Shown: piece by piece, positions 1 through 10,108 of the stretch
Layout: each line of letters opens with the position of its first letter
Position numbering within the stretch: position 1 is the stretch's first letter
Notes under the pieces: generated by a model
Database searches by the model: none
Told to the model about the DNA's origin: nothing
What the model saw: the letters and a program-made list of their open reading frames with translations, nothing else
Source of the DNA: Eutreptiella sp. 'Long Island Sound 2002'
Lineage: Eukaryota; Euglenozoa; Euglenophyceae; Eutreptiales; Eutreptiaceae
Reading direction: 5' to 3'
Assembly: GCA_964036045.1 (NCBI GenBank)
Contig: OZ038382.1
Coordinates: 144,348,961-144,412,960 of the forward strand
DNA length: 64,000 nucleotides
Position numbers and translations under genes: made by a program

Positions 1-194
1 TCAGGATATCAATACACACATGCATGCCACGCCTCAGGGTTGATGGAGGCACAGAGGCCAAAGTCAAATTTACAGATCCACTCACTGCATGTGAATGACA
101 GGCACACGCACGTGACACACACTGAAAACAAGACTTCTGGCGAATACAACTGGAGGCAGACGACGCTTATTTACCTTGGCGCTTGGGCGCAGCG

Positions 195-405
195 CGGAGG
201 TCGCCCCAGGCAGTGCTGCGTCGCCCTGACTTCACGCGTCGCCCTGACCTCACGCGCCGTGCGCGCAGTGCTGCTTCGCTCTGATTCTACGCTCAGTGCT
301 GCTTCGCCTTGACTTCACGCGCAGTGCTGCTTCGCCTTGACTTTACGCGCAGTGCTGCTTCGCCTTGAAGTCCCGCGCAGTGCGCGCAGGGCTGCTTCGC
401 CCTGA
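195..405. repeat. 28-bp minisatellite, degenerate
   Basis: Tandem units of about 28 bp containing CAGTGCTGCTTCGCCTTGAC are clearest at 295-375 and degrade on both sides. Short ORFs on both strands here follow the repeat and look non-coding. Confidence 0.8.
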
Positions 406-1304
406 TTCCATGCCCATTGCTGAGGCTTGCACGTTGGTGGACGCATCACTGGAGCATGAGGCTTGCGCTTGCACAGGGAGAGGGGCTGAGGCCCGAACAT
501 ACACGCCGCTCGTCAGTAGGGTGGTCATCACGCTGATCGCTGCAAGCTTCGGCGACAGGTTGCTTCATTTGGGCTTGGCGTCGGTGGAACTTTTCTGACG
601 CGGTTTTGAAGGGGTCTCCCAACTTCTTTTCCCCCACTCCTTTGACGTCTTTGTGTTTTCTGGATTTCACCGTGGTAGAATTCGTCACGTTTCGCTCCAA
701 AAATTCACGGACAAGGCACATGGTAGCACAGGAAGCACCAGCAGCAGCAAATTGGTACCGCACACGCCTATTTGTAGTTCCGCAGCTTCACTCATCAGTT
801 CTCCCACTTCTGACAAGCTCGGCATGGCCAAAAAGTTCCATGGCCTTTGCCGCCCATGACACCACTGAGCTAAAAGCAAAATACAGAGATGCAATGTGCA
901 TAAATCCGAAATTAATAATACAAACATGTGAAAAGCCTAAAAAATTGCTATTCTGCACGAATTGCGGTCCTGTTCTGAAATGTCTGTGCCTGTGGTTTTT
1001 GAAATCCTGTGCATTTTAAAATCCTTCAGTTCATAGGCTCTGACAACGCAAAACATCGGACACAGCACACAGGAAGTGCGCGCGCTATGCCGCGGCAGGG
1101 GCCTGCGGGCCGTCGTTTGTTAAAACGTCGTTTGTTAATAAATTTCCCTAAGCGTAACAAACAAACGACCGTTCAGTCGCTAAACGCTCGCTTATCCCAA
1201 CCCTGGTCAGGGGTGCACATGACAACCCTTCCTCCCTCATAAGCGATTTTGGTTAGAACCTTCGCGAGCAGGGAGAAGGGAGGGTTAGCATACACTAGGC
1301 CCAT
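406..1304. other. Unassigned DNA, no gene seen
   Basis: I see no convincing coding region. The short ORFs have no recognisable motif. At 1112-1169 two direct copies of GTCGTTTGTTA (1112 and 1127) are followed by an inverted partner, TAACAAACAAACGAC (1155-1169), which could form a hairpin or be the end of an unrecognised element. The remnant of retroelement C starts abruptly at about 1305, so this segment probably lies on the far side of a truncation breakpoint. Confidence 0.5.
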
Positions 1305-1307
1305 TGC

Positions 1308-1895
1308 TTAGCAGAAGAACCGGAAAGAATTGTTCAAATGTTTCCAGCAGTACAATTGCATGATGTGCTGTTGTTGGCTCGCGAACAATTCTACCTGGAT
1401 CTCATCCAGGGTTACCTGAAGGGCCGCCAGTCCATTTTCAAAGAAAGGGACAGGCCAATTGGTTGTTTTCAGTACAATAGTTAGTCTCGGATGCGTAGCG
1501 CAGCCCAGACTCTTTTCGTCCTGACAGCTCCAAAGGTACGGAGAAGAGCCCACTGCCAAAGTCGCAGTGCAGAGAATAGGGGCGCTGGAGAGACAGCATT
1601 TTTACCTGGGGGTTTCTTCGCAGGAAAGCGGTACCAATGACGATTCCAAAGGCTGAAAGGCGCCGGTGTCCAACACTCTGCAGTGTTGCGCCACAGTTTC
1701 GTCGCCAAGACAAATAGTCACATCGACTCCCCCCAAGAAATGGATGGTACGCCCATCCCCTACTCTTATGCCCACTGTCTTAGTTTTCTTGAAAGTCTTT
1801 AGCAGGCGCCGGGCCACTATAGAACGTGTTGCGCCGGTGTCAAGCACTGCTCGAAAAACTTGATACCCGAATTTCACGAGGATCCAGAAAACCAA
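1308..1895 (-). pseudogene. Element C pol remnant: protease plus start of Dam-like domain
   Basis: The protease contains VLDTGATRSIVARR, a retropepsin active-site motif (D-T-G), aligning with VLDTGATISIVAKK of element A. Reading continues through a frameshift near 1700 into IVIGTAFLRRNP, and then a second shifted frame with VELFASQQQHIMQLYC, which matches the first residues of the Dam-like domain of element A (VELFASDKQHVLDLYC). The sequence ends there; no RT follows. The frameshifts mean no polyprotein can be made. Family assignment is secure by comparison with A; the exact breakpoint is approximate. Confidence 0.85.
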
Positions 1896-1926
1896 GTCCT
1901 CCTCTTCGGAGCCGCCCCCCTACCCC

Positions 1927-4168
1927 TCAGCAGGGAATTCGACATCCATCCCCTCCAGCCATGAGGGACTTGGCCATCCAGGCCAGTCGCCTCTTCTTGG
2001 AGTTCTTCCCCTCAGGGGAGGCGTTATCCCCCTGTGGGCGCTTCTTGGGGTCACCTTCGGCAGGAGAGGGAGTAGTAGCGGGCGCTGATGAGCGCCTCTT
2101 TGGGTTAGGGGTTCCACCTTTACCACCCCCCTTGCCACCTCCGTTACCACCTTTATCCCCATTCTGGGGAGTTCTGGTGAGTGTTTGATTCTTCTGGCGT
2201 TCGGCCTCCTGCCGCTTGAGTTTGTCACTCACTCGTTTCTTTATGTGACATTCGTGCTCGTAGTGACGACGTTTGCCACAATAACCACAGGTGATGGTAC
2301 ACCTAAAGTGGTCCTGATGGGTCACAGCTTTCCCATCTTTGGTGTGCTGCCGTCATTTCATTCGCAGCATACAACTACTGTGGTGGTCACAGTCAGGAGC
2401 ATGACAAGGTCTCCCCCTGTCATTGACAGGTTTACAGTAGAACAGAGGGGGTGTACCTACTTCCGGTTTGACCTCATTCATGGCACGCAGGTTACCCCTT
2501 CCTTTACCACATCCCTGGTTGGCGTTAGTGGGCTTTTTTAGGCCCTTTCCCTTTGCCACGTTCGAGGGTAGGGATACCACCTCAACCCAGGTGTTTCTTG
2601 AGGAATTTCTCCATGTGGGAGTCATTCTTCCTCTCAAGGGCCAGCTCGATCAGCAGGTCCACCAGGTCGTCGTACGTGTCGGTCCCACTCTTCCTCTCAG
2701 AAGTAGTGCGGCAATCGTCCCACGCACGAGTAGGGATCTTACTCATGAGCCACAGGTGGGGCTCAGTGGCTCCATAGGAACCCACCTTCATCCGTGAAAA
2801 CCGATACTCTAGTTCGCACACGTATTCAGAGATTCGCGCAGCGGAAAGAAACTCAGGGAGCATAGGTAGCTCCTCTATCTGTGTGCGCACACTGAGGTCA
2901 GTCGCATAGACTGGGAACATTTTCCTCAGTCTTCAGAGTACCTCGGCCCATGTTGAACAGGTTTTCACAATCTGTTTCACCTGTTTTTGCAAAAATTTCT
3001 TTTTGCATGAGCGTTTCAGCAGTGAACATTTAGTGACCACATCCACATGGGATTGGCCAGTTAGCAAAAGAAACTCAGCAAATTCTTCTGCCCATTTGGG
3101 CAGATTTTTCAGGCCGAACTCCGGCGATTCCACCTGGATGTTCGCCTGTGCAATAGGTCTGCCACTCTTCTCACCGCCTGGGGTTAGGCCTGAAGGGGGG
3201 GCACGTACGCCGGCGAGGGGTGCCAGGGCTGACAGCCCTCTTTTCTCAGTCTCTGTCACATGCACGTCCTGTAGTCCAGCAAAAGGGACTGTCCTGGCGC
3301 GAGGATGAAAAGGGCTGGGGCAAATGACCTTGGCTGGCAACCTGGGCACCCTTGATCTTTTGAGATCATCAGCCAATGTGCTCAGTCCGGGTGAGGGTGA
3401 GGCCAGTGCTGGCTGGGGTAAGTGTTCAATGATACCCAATTTAGCTTTGACAGCCTCAGAAAGGGCTGTCACATCAGGGTCTTCGGGCCCAGACAGTAAT
3501 TTGGCCAGTAACTCGGCCGTACGGTCCAGGGCCCCATGAGTGGGCTCTGGTAGATGAGGAGCTTTCACATATGCGGGGCACACTTCAGGGCTCCTGCTAG
3601 TGATTGGCAGCTCCGGACGCCATACTGGCCCTCTAGGTTGCCTGAGTAGAGACACTGTGTCGGCCAGGTCCGTAGGTGGGCCGGAGTAACGGTAGGAACC
3701 CATGTCCGTGTACGGTGGGGATCCCAAGGCGTCTAGTGGTTCCTGTCCATCTTCGCCTGTGACGAACTTGTAGTACTCGTCGGGGAGAATATATTCGTTG
3801 ATTCTCCTTCTGAAATCATCTTCTTCCTCAGGTTCTCGAGCGGGGGTAGCCGTTGAAGAAGAAGCTGGGCATACGGATCTGGAGATTGACGCAGCAACCC
3901 TTTGGCGGAGGTGCTGAAGGCTATCACCACGGGCCGCTAAGGCCTCTGTGGTTGATCGGGGCGCATCTTGTTCCGCCCTTCTGTGTACTAGATCTTCTTG
4001 AGACCCAGATGCGGCCCTGAGTTTGTGCTCACTCATTGAGGTGGGCCCACTGTTGCCAAGTTGTACTTGTACATTTCGAATTGGCCAGGTCCTGGCAGAC
4101 ATCTGTACAGATGGTGTGGACTTTTGTTTTCTGGTTTTAGCTTGTGTTCTTCTCAGAGTCGATTCCAA
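1927..4168 (-). pseudogene. gag: Element C gag (decayed)
   Basis: This is a structural polyprotein remnant. The N-terminal 411 codons (4168-2936) are open and end in a capsid-like segment containing NLPKWAEEFAEFLLLTGQSH, which aligns with element A gag. An in-frame TGA at 2933-2935 replaces one codon of an otherwise colinear alignment (VYATDLSVRTQIEEL follows). A frameshift lies near 2590 and a second in-frame TGA at 2353-2355. The C-terminal part holds a canonical CX2CX4HX4C zinc knuckle (CGYCGKRRHYEHEC) and a basic G/K-rich tail ending at 1927. In A the gag and pol frames match; here they differ by one, a further sign of decay. The function, RNA packaging and capsid formation, is inferred from the family. 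Confidence 0.88.
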
Positions 4169-4183
4169 AGGTTCTCAAGGATT

Positions 4184-4196
4184 GCCTCTGCTACCG
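4184..4196 (-). promoter_or_regulatory. Element C primer binding site
   Basis: On the minus strand the sequence reads CGGTAGCAGAGGC, one mismatch from the tRNA-iMet-type site TGGTAGCAGAGG found next to the LTR of element B. It sits just upstream of gag, between gag and the presumed LTR. Confidence 0.7.
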
Positions 4197-4845
4197 GAAA
4201 GATGTCCTTGATTAGTGCCCTATAGATTTTGATGAAGTCCTGCAGGTTTTGAAGTTGAAAATCCAAACCAAAGCAGCAAGTAGAGCAAGAACAGGATGTG
4301 GATTGAGTCAATGAATAGTTTTGAAATCCAGTGTAACACAGAAGGGCTGCAGATCGACAAAGCAGGCTTAAATACAAAGATTCAATCACAAATGGGTTAA
4401 ACACAAGATTTTAAGTGAAAACTGGCCTGACTCTAGCCTCCAAGTTAGCATCAAGCACTTCATGTGCACTCGTTTGGGTGAAATGGAGCTGGTTAGGAAT
4501 ATCGGGCATAGAAGTTAGGCCAGACGCAGATGCTGACTTGGCCAAGCAACTGAATTCAGAAACAGTTAAAGAGTAGAACCACAATAAGTGGTAGAAACAA
4601 TTGAGTGTAGGGGTCTTGAGGTGGGAGACAACTAGGCTTAACCTCCAAGGCCTTAGGCATGAAGTGCGTAATTTCTTTTGGTATAACCTCCATGAAGGAA
4701 GATACCTCCGCTCAGTTGAGTGGTAGGGGTGAACTTCATGGGGGGGCTAGGGTTATAACTCTAGTTACTTCGAGAAAGTGTACTTTAAGCTTCAACAGAT
4801 AGATGAAAATACTTAAGTAAGTCTTGGCATCAACAAAGGAATTTT
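4197..4845 (-). repeat. Probable 5' LTR of element C
   Basis: About 650 bp of AT-richer sequence lies between the PBS and the GC-rich flank, where an LTR should be. No second LTR survives in the window to define its ends, so the outer edge is uncertain. Compositional resemblance to the 3' part of the element A LTR (a CTGCAGCCCTTC stretch) supports the call. Confidence 0.5.
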
Positions 4846-5936
4846 AAAGGGGGGCTTGACCTGGATCAAGCCCGCCAAGAAAGACATGGCAGTGACTTTT
4901 TCTTACTCTGCTTAACAGTGAGAGGCAGGGGCCTTGCTGTGGGCAGGGCCTTGGACCTTGGACCACCTCCTCGACATGTGGATATGGTGCTTCAACTACC
5001 ACCAGCCAGACCAGGGGCGGACATTGGTCCGGCACCTCGCCTGGGCACACACGCTCAGCGCCCCACCGACCCAGCCCCGGCCTGCACCAAGCCCCGGAGG
5101 CCGGACATGAGCCGCGCAGCAACTGAGCGCCGACGTTCTCAATATCCCAGCGTAAAATGGCCCCGCGCACTGGAAAAGCAGGACAGCCCCAGAGAGGGGG
5201 CACAACCTCCTGGCGATGATGCAGCGATACAGGCAAACGGTGGGGCCGGATGCAGGAGCCGAGCCTCCGGCACGCGGCACCTCCAGCATTGCCACCATGG
5301 TGGTGTTGGAAAACGGCCACTACTACGAGGTGAGGACCACGCCACCACCGCTGCAACACCGCTGGGAATTAGAGGCGGTTGACTCCATGCTCCCCAGGGA
5401 CATTGATCTGCCAGATGACCCCACTTTCCTGCTCCCGGGCTAGCCCCGAGACCCCCACAGGGCCATCGTGTCCGGCAGGGCCGGCACATGGCACCCAGGA
5501 CATGCCCTCTACTGCCTGTGCCGGTGGGCCCGACGGAGGTGGCAGCACACAAAGGAATCATCAGCGACATGGAGGTTCGACCTGGATGGCTGGAAACAGG
5601 CGGAGATCATCCCGACCCTGGCCGGACGGCCCGCCACGGACAACTTGTTCCCCGTATTCGTGATTCACCCGATCCGACCATTGGGGGCGGGACAGTCCTC
5701 AGCTGCCATCCACACGGGGGAGGAAGCACGAGCAGCACATACGGCCCTTGCGAGCGAGATTTTCGCCGCCCTCCGCACCACCCTTGTCAGGCATCTGAGT
5801 AACCCTGCAATGCCTTGATCGACAACAGGCCACCACCCAGGCCCCTCCCCAGGACACGCTGATCACCAAGACCACTACCATACTACACCGGCAACCACAC
5901 GGCCCTGTGGTCCGACTGACGATACCACCCCGCACG
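4846..5936. other. GC-rich unassigned DNA, possible decayed coding sequence
   Basis: Several overlapping plus-strand frames are partly open, for example at 5216-5443 and 5468-5818. The latter includes a peptide with CRWARRRWQHTKESSATWRF and reads like real protein. No single frame runs through, and I recognise no family. It could be a decayed gene of another transposon or a host fragment. It ends exactly at the left terminal repeat of T1. Confidence 0.35.
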
Positions 5937-5959
5937 CCCACTTGGTCCCTAGTTTCATC
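5937..5959 (+). repeat. T1 left terminal inverted repeat
   Basis: This is a 23-bp perfect inverted match to 52134-52156. It is followed by ATCTTCTTAAGAT-like and TTCATCTTGAGATGAA (5990-6005) palindromes, the same motif family found in T1 introns and near its other end. Confidence 0.75.
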
Positions 5960-5989
5960 CTAAGAAGTTTATCTTCTTAAGATTAAAAA

Positions 5990-6254
5990 TTCATCTTGAG
6001 ATGAAAAGTAAGAAGAAAAATAAGAAGAATAATCTGCTGAACTATTTTTCTTGCGTTCCACCTTTTTGCCTACACTTTTTTGTACTTTTACAGTTCTGGG
6101 GACTCTTTGCATCTTTGCAATTGTAAACATTTACATTTATCATTGCAACCATGAAGTTGATGGATTGCTTGATTGATCATTAGAAATTGCCCAAATCAAA
6201 AATCCACCCCCTATTGTTGGGCACATCTGCCTTTTGTTTGCCCGTTTTTTTCAG
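5990..6254 (+). other. T1 subterminal region and presumed 5' UTR or intron
   Basis: This is AT-rich and starts with the TTCATCTTGAGATGAA palindrome. A short open stretch begins at an ATG (6151) and stops after ten codons. The end, a pyrimidine run followed by CAG at 6252-6254, looks like a 3' splice site immediately before the first recognisable coding block. Confidence 0.4.
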
Positions 6255-6948
6255 AGCGATGGAAACCGCAATTCAACAAATACAAACAGCAATCAAGAAG
6301 ATAACACATCAATACTCAGCTTATGGTGACGATGCTGCCACGTTACTAGCGGCTTTTATTGATGGTACTACTCTTGGTCGCTCCCTATTCCACCAAATCA
6401 ACAAGAAAATGCAACTCACCGCAAAAAATGTTGAGCTGCATGATTTCACAAAAAATTGGTGTAGCCCTATACAACCTGTGTGCTTGATTGTGGCACTTGG
6501 CCTCTCCCTGCAGAATACCGGCACCTCCCGTCCTTTGCAAGTGCCAAGCAGCAGGCGTACTTCAATGCCACTGGGGTTTGTGTTCCCAATTTGTTCCCGG
6601 GTCGACGGACTGTGGAGGACACATGGAAAACTCTCACAAGCCTTTGTGCATTGGAGTCACCTACATGGTACAACAACACCGTCTCAATTTCCTGGCCATT
6701 CGAAGAATGACTGGAATATGTGCAGTCCCAGGATGCTATCTGGGACACTGTTGCAGACCCGCAGGATGGTATCACATTGATTATCCAAGGTGATGGGTAT
6801 CCGGTTGCGGGATGTAGTTGGACACAGTTAAATGTGTCCATCATGGACCATGGTCGCCATGCAAGAACAACCAGCCACATGCGGTTGATTTCACTGGCCT
6901 ACGCAAGCAATAAGGACATGGAGGACCTGAAGATTCTTTGGAAAACCA
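6255..6948 (+). pseudogene. T1 transposase-like gene, N-terminal part, broken
   Basis: The coding block starts after a pyrimidine-rich tract and AG at 6253-6254, with AMETAIQQIQTAIKKITHQY. It changes frame near 6490, then runs in a second frame through AEYRHLPSFASAKQQAY. An in-frame TGA lies at 6708-6710. After it comes a segment containing IIQGDGYPVAG, which resembles the GDG-type strand of some DDE-class transposases; this comparison is from memory and weak. The gene is cut at 6944-6948 by element B and resumes at 17712 without loss of phase. A one-time transposition enzyme is inferred from its place between terminal inverted repeats. It is now non-functional. Confidence 0.55.
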
Positions 6949-7479
6949 TGAAAGTGCTGCCCTGGGTCGTTGTGGGTGCCGGAGGGCTCGGGGCCGGCAA
7001 GACCAGTGGGGCAGGCACGCGAGGAGTCTCCCTGGATGTTGTTATTGGGTGTAGAACCGGACACTCGGACACCAACGGAGGCGCGAGCAGCGACAACAGA
7101 AGCAAGGTCCATGCTGATTGTGGTCCGGCAGAAAATCCCAGTCTATGAAGAAAATTGCGGGGAATTATTCTAAATACATCTGAGTGTCCAAAACTGTCCG
7201 AATGAATTTAAATAATCCATTTATGTAAAATTGTCGGCCGATCTGGCCCGCGAGCGCGCGTCAGCGGCAAATGGCGATTCCAGCTAAAATAGCGGAATGC
7301 GGCGGATTTACGGGAAATGGACCGCGGAATCAAATCCGGCATATCAGAAATATATAGGAAATATCCTGTGACTGAGCTGCGAGGCGGCAATTCCGCCGAA
7401 GCAAAGAAAATGAGCAAAATGTAGCCAATCTGGGCAGAATGTCTGAAAATCTGAGCAGATGGGGCTAGCCGCACTTACA
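6949..7479 (-). repeat. Element B 3' LTR
   Basis: Collinear with 17176-17706 at a constant offset of 10,227 with no indels and three substitutions. Like its partner it contains the ATG and first roughly 55 codons of the gag frame (from 7112), here running into the flanking T1 sequence. Confidence 0.95.
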
Positions 7480-7490
7480 CTCCCCCTCCA
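7480..7490 (-). promoter_or_regulatory. Element B polypurine tract
   Basis: On the minus strand the sequence GGAGGGGGAG lies directly against the TG of the 3' LTR. This is the expected position and composition for the plus-strand priming site of an LTR retrotransposon. Confidence 0.85.
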
Positions 7491-9124
7491 AAAACACACT
7501 GGGGTGTGTCGCTACGTCAACGAAGAACGTAGTGCGGGTAAGTCCCAGAAAAACATAGAAATGTAGCCTCGATGGGGCGAAATCTGCTTGATCTGACCTG
7601 ATTTGGGCTGAATTGGCACTGAATCAGGGTGGATGAACCTGAAATGAGACAGAATGAGAAGTGACGAACAGTCCTCCGTGCAGTAAAACATTAGGGCAGG
7701 GGCTAAAAAGCATGTAAACGTATCGAGAATCGATACCAAACCATGCATTGGTTGAGAATGAGGTAGATTGTTGGTGGATTGAGTGGGGGGATCAAGAATT
7801 GGAGTGACCTCTCAGCGCTCTGGCACAGTTTCGCTGTCGCGGGCACGCTACGGTGTCCTCGCCGAACTCTACATCGTGTTATCCCGCTTTTCTCGTTCTG
7901 AAAAGTACAGCATGTGGCTCAGATTTGGCGCATCTGGTGGATGATCACAAGATTCAGCAAAAATGAGAATGAATTTGAGCAGAGATTGAGGGGATTAAGC
8001 AATCACAGAGAGGTTAAACAAATACACATGTAGTCTACAGACCCTAAGTGAACCACCGAAGGTAGAGATGTTCTTCTGTTCACTTAGATCTAAACAGATC
8101 TTCGAGGAATGATGGGAGATGACAAGGAAATCAATCTAAATTGTCCTAACATGAGTAAATTCCCTGAGATGAAGGTGAAATGAAGCGGAATGTGTACAAC
8201 TGAAACTACCAACACTTTCGTTTAGACTAAAGTAAATATATATTGTCGTTTATTCAGCTCAATTGTGCTTTCCGGCACGTTGGTTCGCGAGCATCTAACA
8301 GATTCTATCAAAATGTGGATCATGTGATGATGCATCATGATGGGACATGCTGGCCCTGGATCCTTGGCATGTAACGCGCCGAAGGTTCGCTGAAGGCGCT
8401 TTACTGACAGTATATAACTGAGAGACACCGAATTTACAGTGGCGGTGGTGTCAATCGACTTGGACAAGGCCAATCTTTCGATGGAGTCCCACAAGACACT
8501 TGGATTCACCATTCTCGACAGTTTCTGGTCGAATTGAGCTCACATTGGCGTGTGCCAAAAATACAACGAAGCTTACGGACTTCAGAGGTTGCTGTTAGAA
8601 GTCCCTAGAGCTCCTAGATGAAGATTGTCTGAACAATTGACGTCTGGGTTTCGTACAACAGTGGCAGAATGATGGACAAACCTGAGAAATTCAAGGTAAA
8701 TTTGAGGATCCTGGATCTGAATCTGGACTTTGGCGTCAGCATCACAGCAAATGAAGGTAAGATCTGAGTTCCTGGCGTCGCATCTGGTGCAGCCAGTACT
8801 ACAGGGGATACCTGTAGGGGTGAATGTCGCTGGCCAGCGTTTTGATTATGTACATTTGCTTCCATCTGCACGAGTAGCCAAATTCCAAAGATGCACAGAC
8901 CAACAGAGACAAGATTACCCCGAATCTGCCTGAATTAAGCCTGAGTTTGGTTTTTTCTGAACACGGCAGCACACTCCGTCAGCGTATCTACGCCTTGTCT
9001 GCCTAACGGAGACCAAAGAAAAGTTGATTGACGTCAAATTATCAAACATTCGCAGTTCTCCACATCATGACTTAAACAGCAAGAATGAACAGTGGATTGA
9101 GCAGAATGTGGTAGGATGGCTTCC
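7491..9124 (-). other. Element B 3' untranslated region
   Basis: About 1.6 kb between the end of the pol/chromodomain reading frame and the polypurine tract. Only short ORFs without recognisable motifs occur on either strand. Element A has a similarly long non-coding stretch at the same place. Confidence 0.7.
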
Positions 9125-10108
9125 TTAATTCGGCCAAGCACGAATGCATGTGACCACCAACCTGTCTGGCCTGGCCCTCGTACGGCTTGGGCGCTGCAGA
9201 TCAGCGGCCGAACTTGAAGCTTGGTCCTCATTTGGCTCCTGGGCTGGCCTGACCGCAGGAGGGGGGATCGACGGATCAGCCCTGGAATGTGGCTGCTGAG
9301 GGCCGTAAAAGGCTGGATCTCGATTCACCACAGGTCGTTTTCCGTCGCTCTCCACTTGTCTGTCTGGTTTGGACAAACAATCTGTCAGGAGTACTCCAAT
9401 TTCGGGGTGCTTCTTGAGGAAGTCAATGAACCCCTTGGTGTACCCATGGACAAAAGATTGGGCTGGTTCCCAGTTGTTGTGACTGGAATCAAAGCCCCTC
9501 CACTCACACAGAAATTCCCATTCGCCCTTGGCGTCACGTCTTGCTTCAACAATCCTCTTGAGTTCGTACTTTCCCCCTTCGATTACCCGATCGGACAAGT
9601 GTTTTGCAGTCCAAAAAAGGGGTTTAACTCGATCCTTGGGGGAGGGGATCTCTCTCTTGAGGCGATCACCCGAAACGTCAATTTCCCTGCTGACATCCAC
9701 ACGAATCCTCCACCTGTTCTCACCAAGACGCGCTGTAACAGCGAATGGCCCCTCCCACAAGGGAAGAAGCTTGTCATCTCCGTCCAGGGTGGTTTCGGAT
9801 TTTCGAAGCCAAACTCGACCATCGACTTCAAAATTGTGGGGGTTTTTTCGACCTTGATTTTGAACCCAAAGCCAGTCAGCTTGATGCTTCTCGATTAATT
9901 TCGACACAGATTTATCTGCTCGTTGGACTTCGTCCAAAAACAGCGAAGCATCTTTACAGGGGCGAGGATTATTCAACGGCATGTTCCACCAACACTTCTT
10001 TCGTCCAAAGACAATTTCATTTGGAGAAAGGCCATGATACAAAGGCGTGTTGTGGTAACGGCGAAGCAATGCGAAGAGAACTTCAAGCCAGTTGAAAACC
10101 TTTCTCAC
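9125..10108 (-). pseudogene. Element B integrase C-terminus and chromodomain, shifted frame
   Basis: This is the continuation of pol after a one-base shift near 10,100. It begins with RKVFNWLEVLFALLRRYHNT, the end of the integrase core, followed by the integrase C-terminal region (WEGPFAVTARLGENRWRIRV, about residues 110-140). A chromodomain follows (YELKRIVEARRDAKGEWEFL, then CEWRGF and NNWEP, about residues 180-225) and an acidic/proline-rich tail. Chromodomains in this family bind modified histones and steer integration. Because it is in a different frame from the rest of pol and has no ATG of its own, I treat it as severed by mutation, although a programmed frameshift cannot be excluded from one copy. 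Confidence 0.88.

Larger units (their letters stand above)
1305..4845 (-). mobile_element. Element C: decayed Ty3/gypsy LTR retrotransposon fragment
   Basis: Read on the minus strand the order is probable LTR (4197-4845), primer binding site, gag with a zinc knuckle, aspartic protease, and the beginning of the Dam-like domain. The protein pieces line up with element A at 27-38 kb but are clearly diverged, so C is a related and much older family. Reverse transcriptase, integrase and the 3' LTR are missing beyond 1305. Several stops and frameshifts show it is dead. The outer LTR boundary near 4845 is estimated from the change to GC-rich sequence. Confidence 0.85.
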
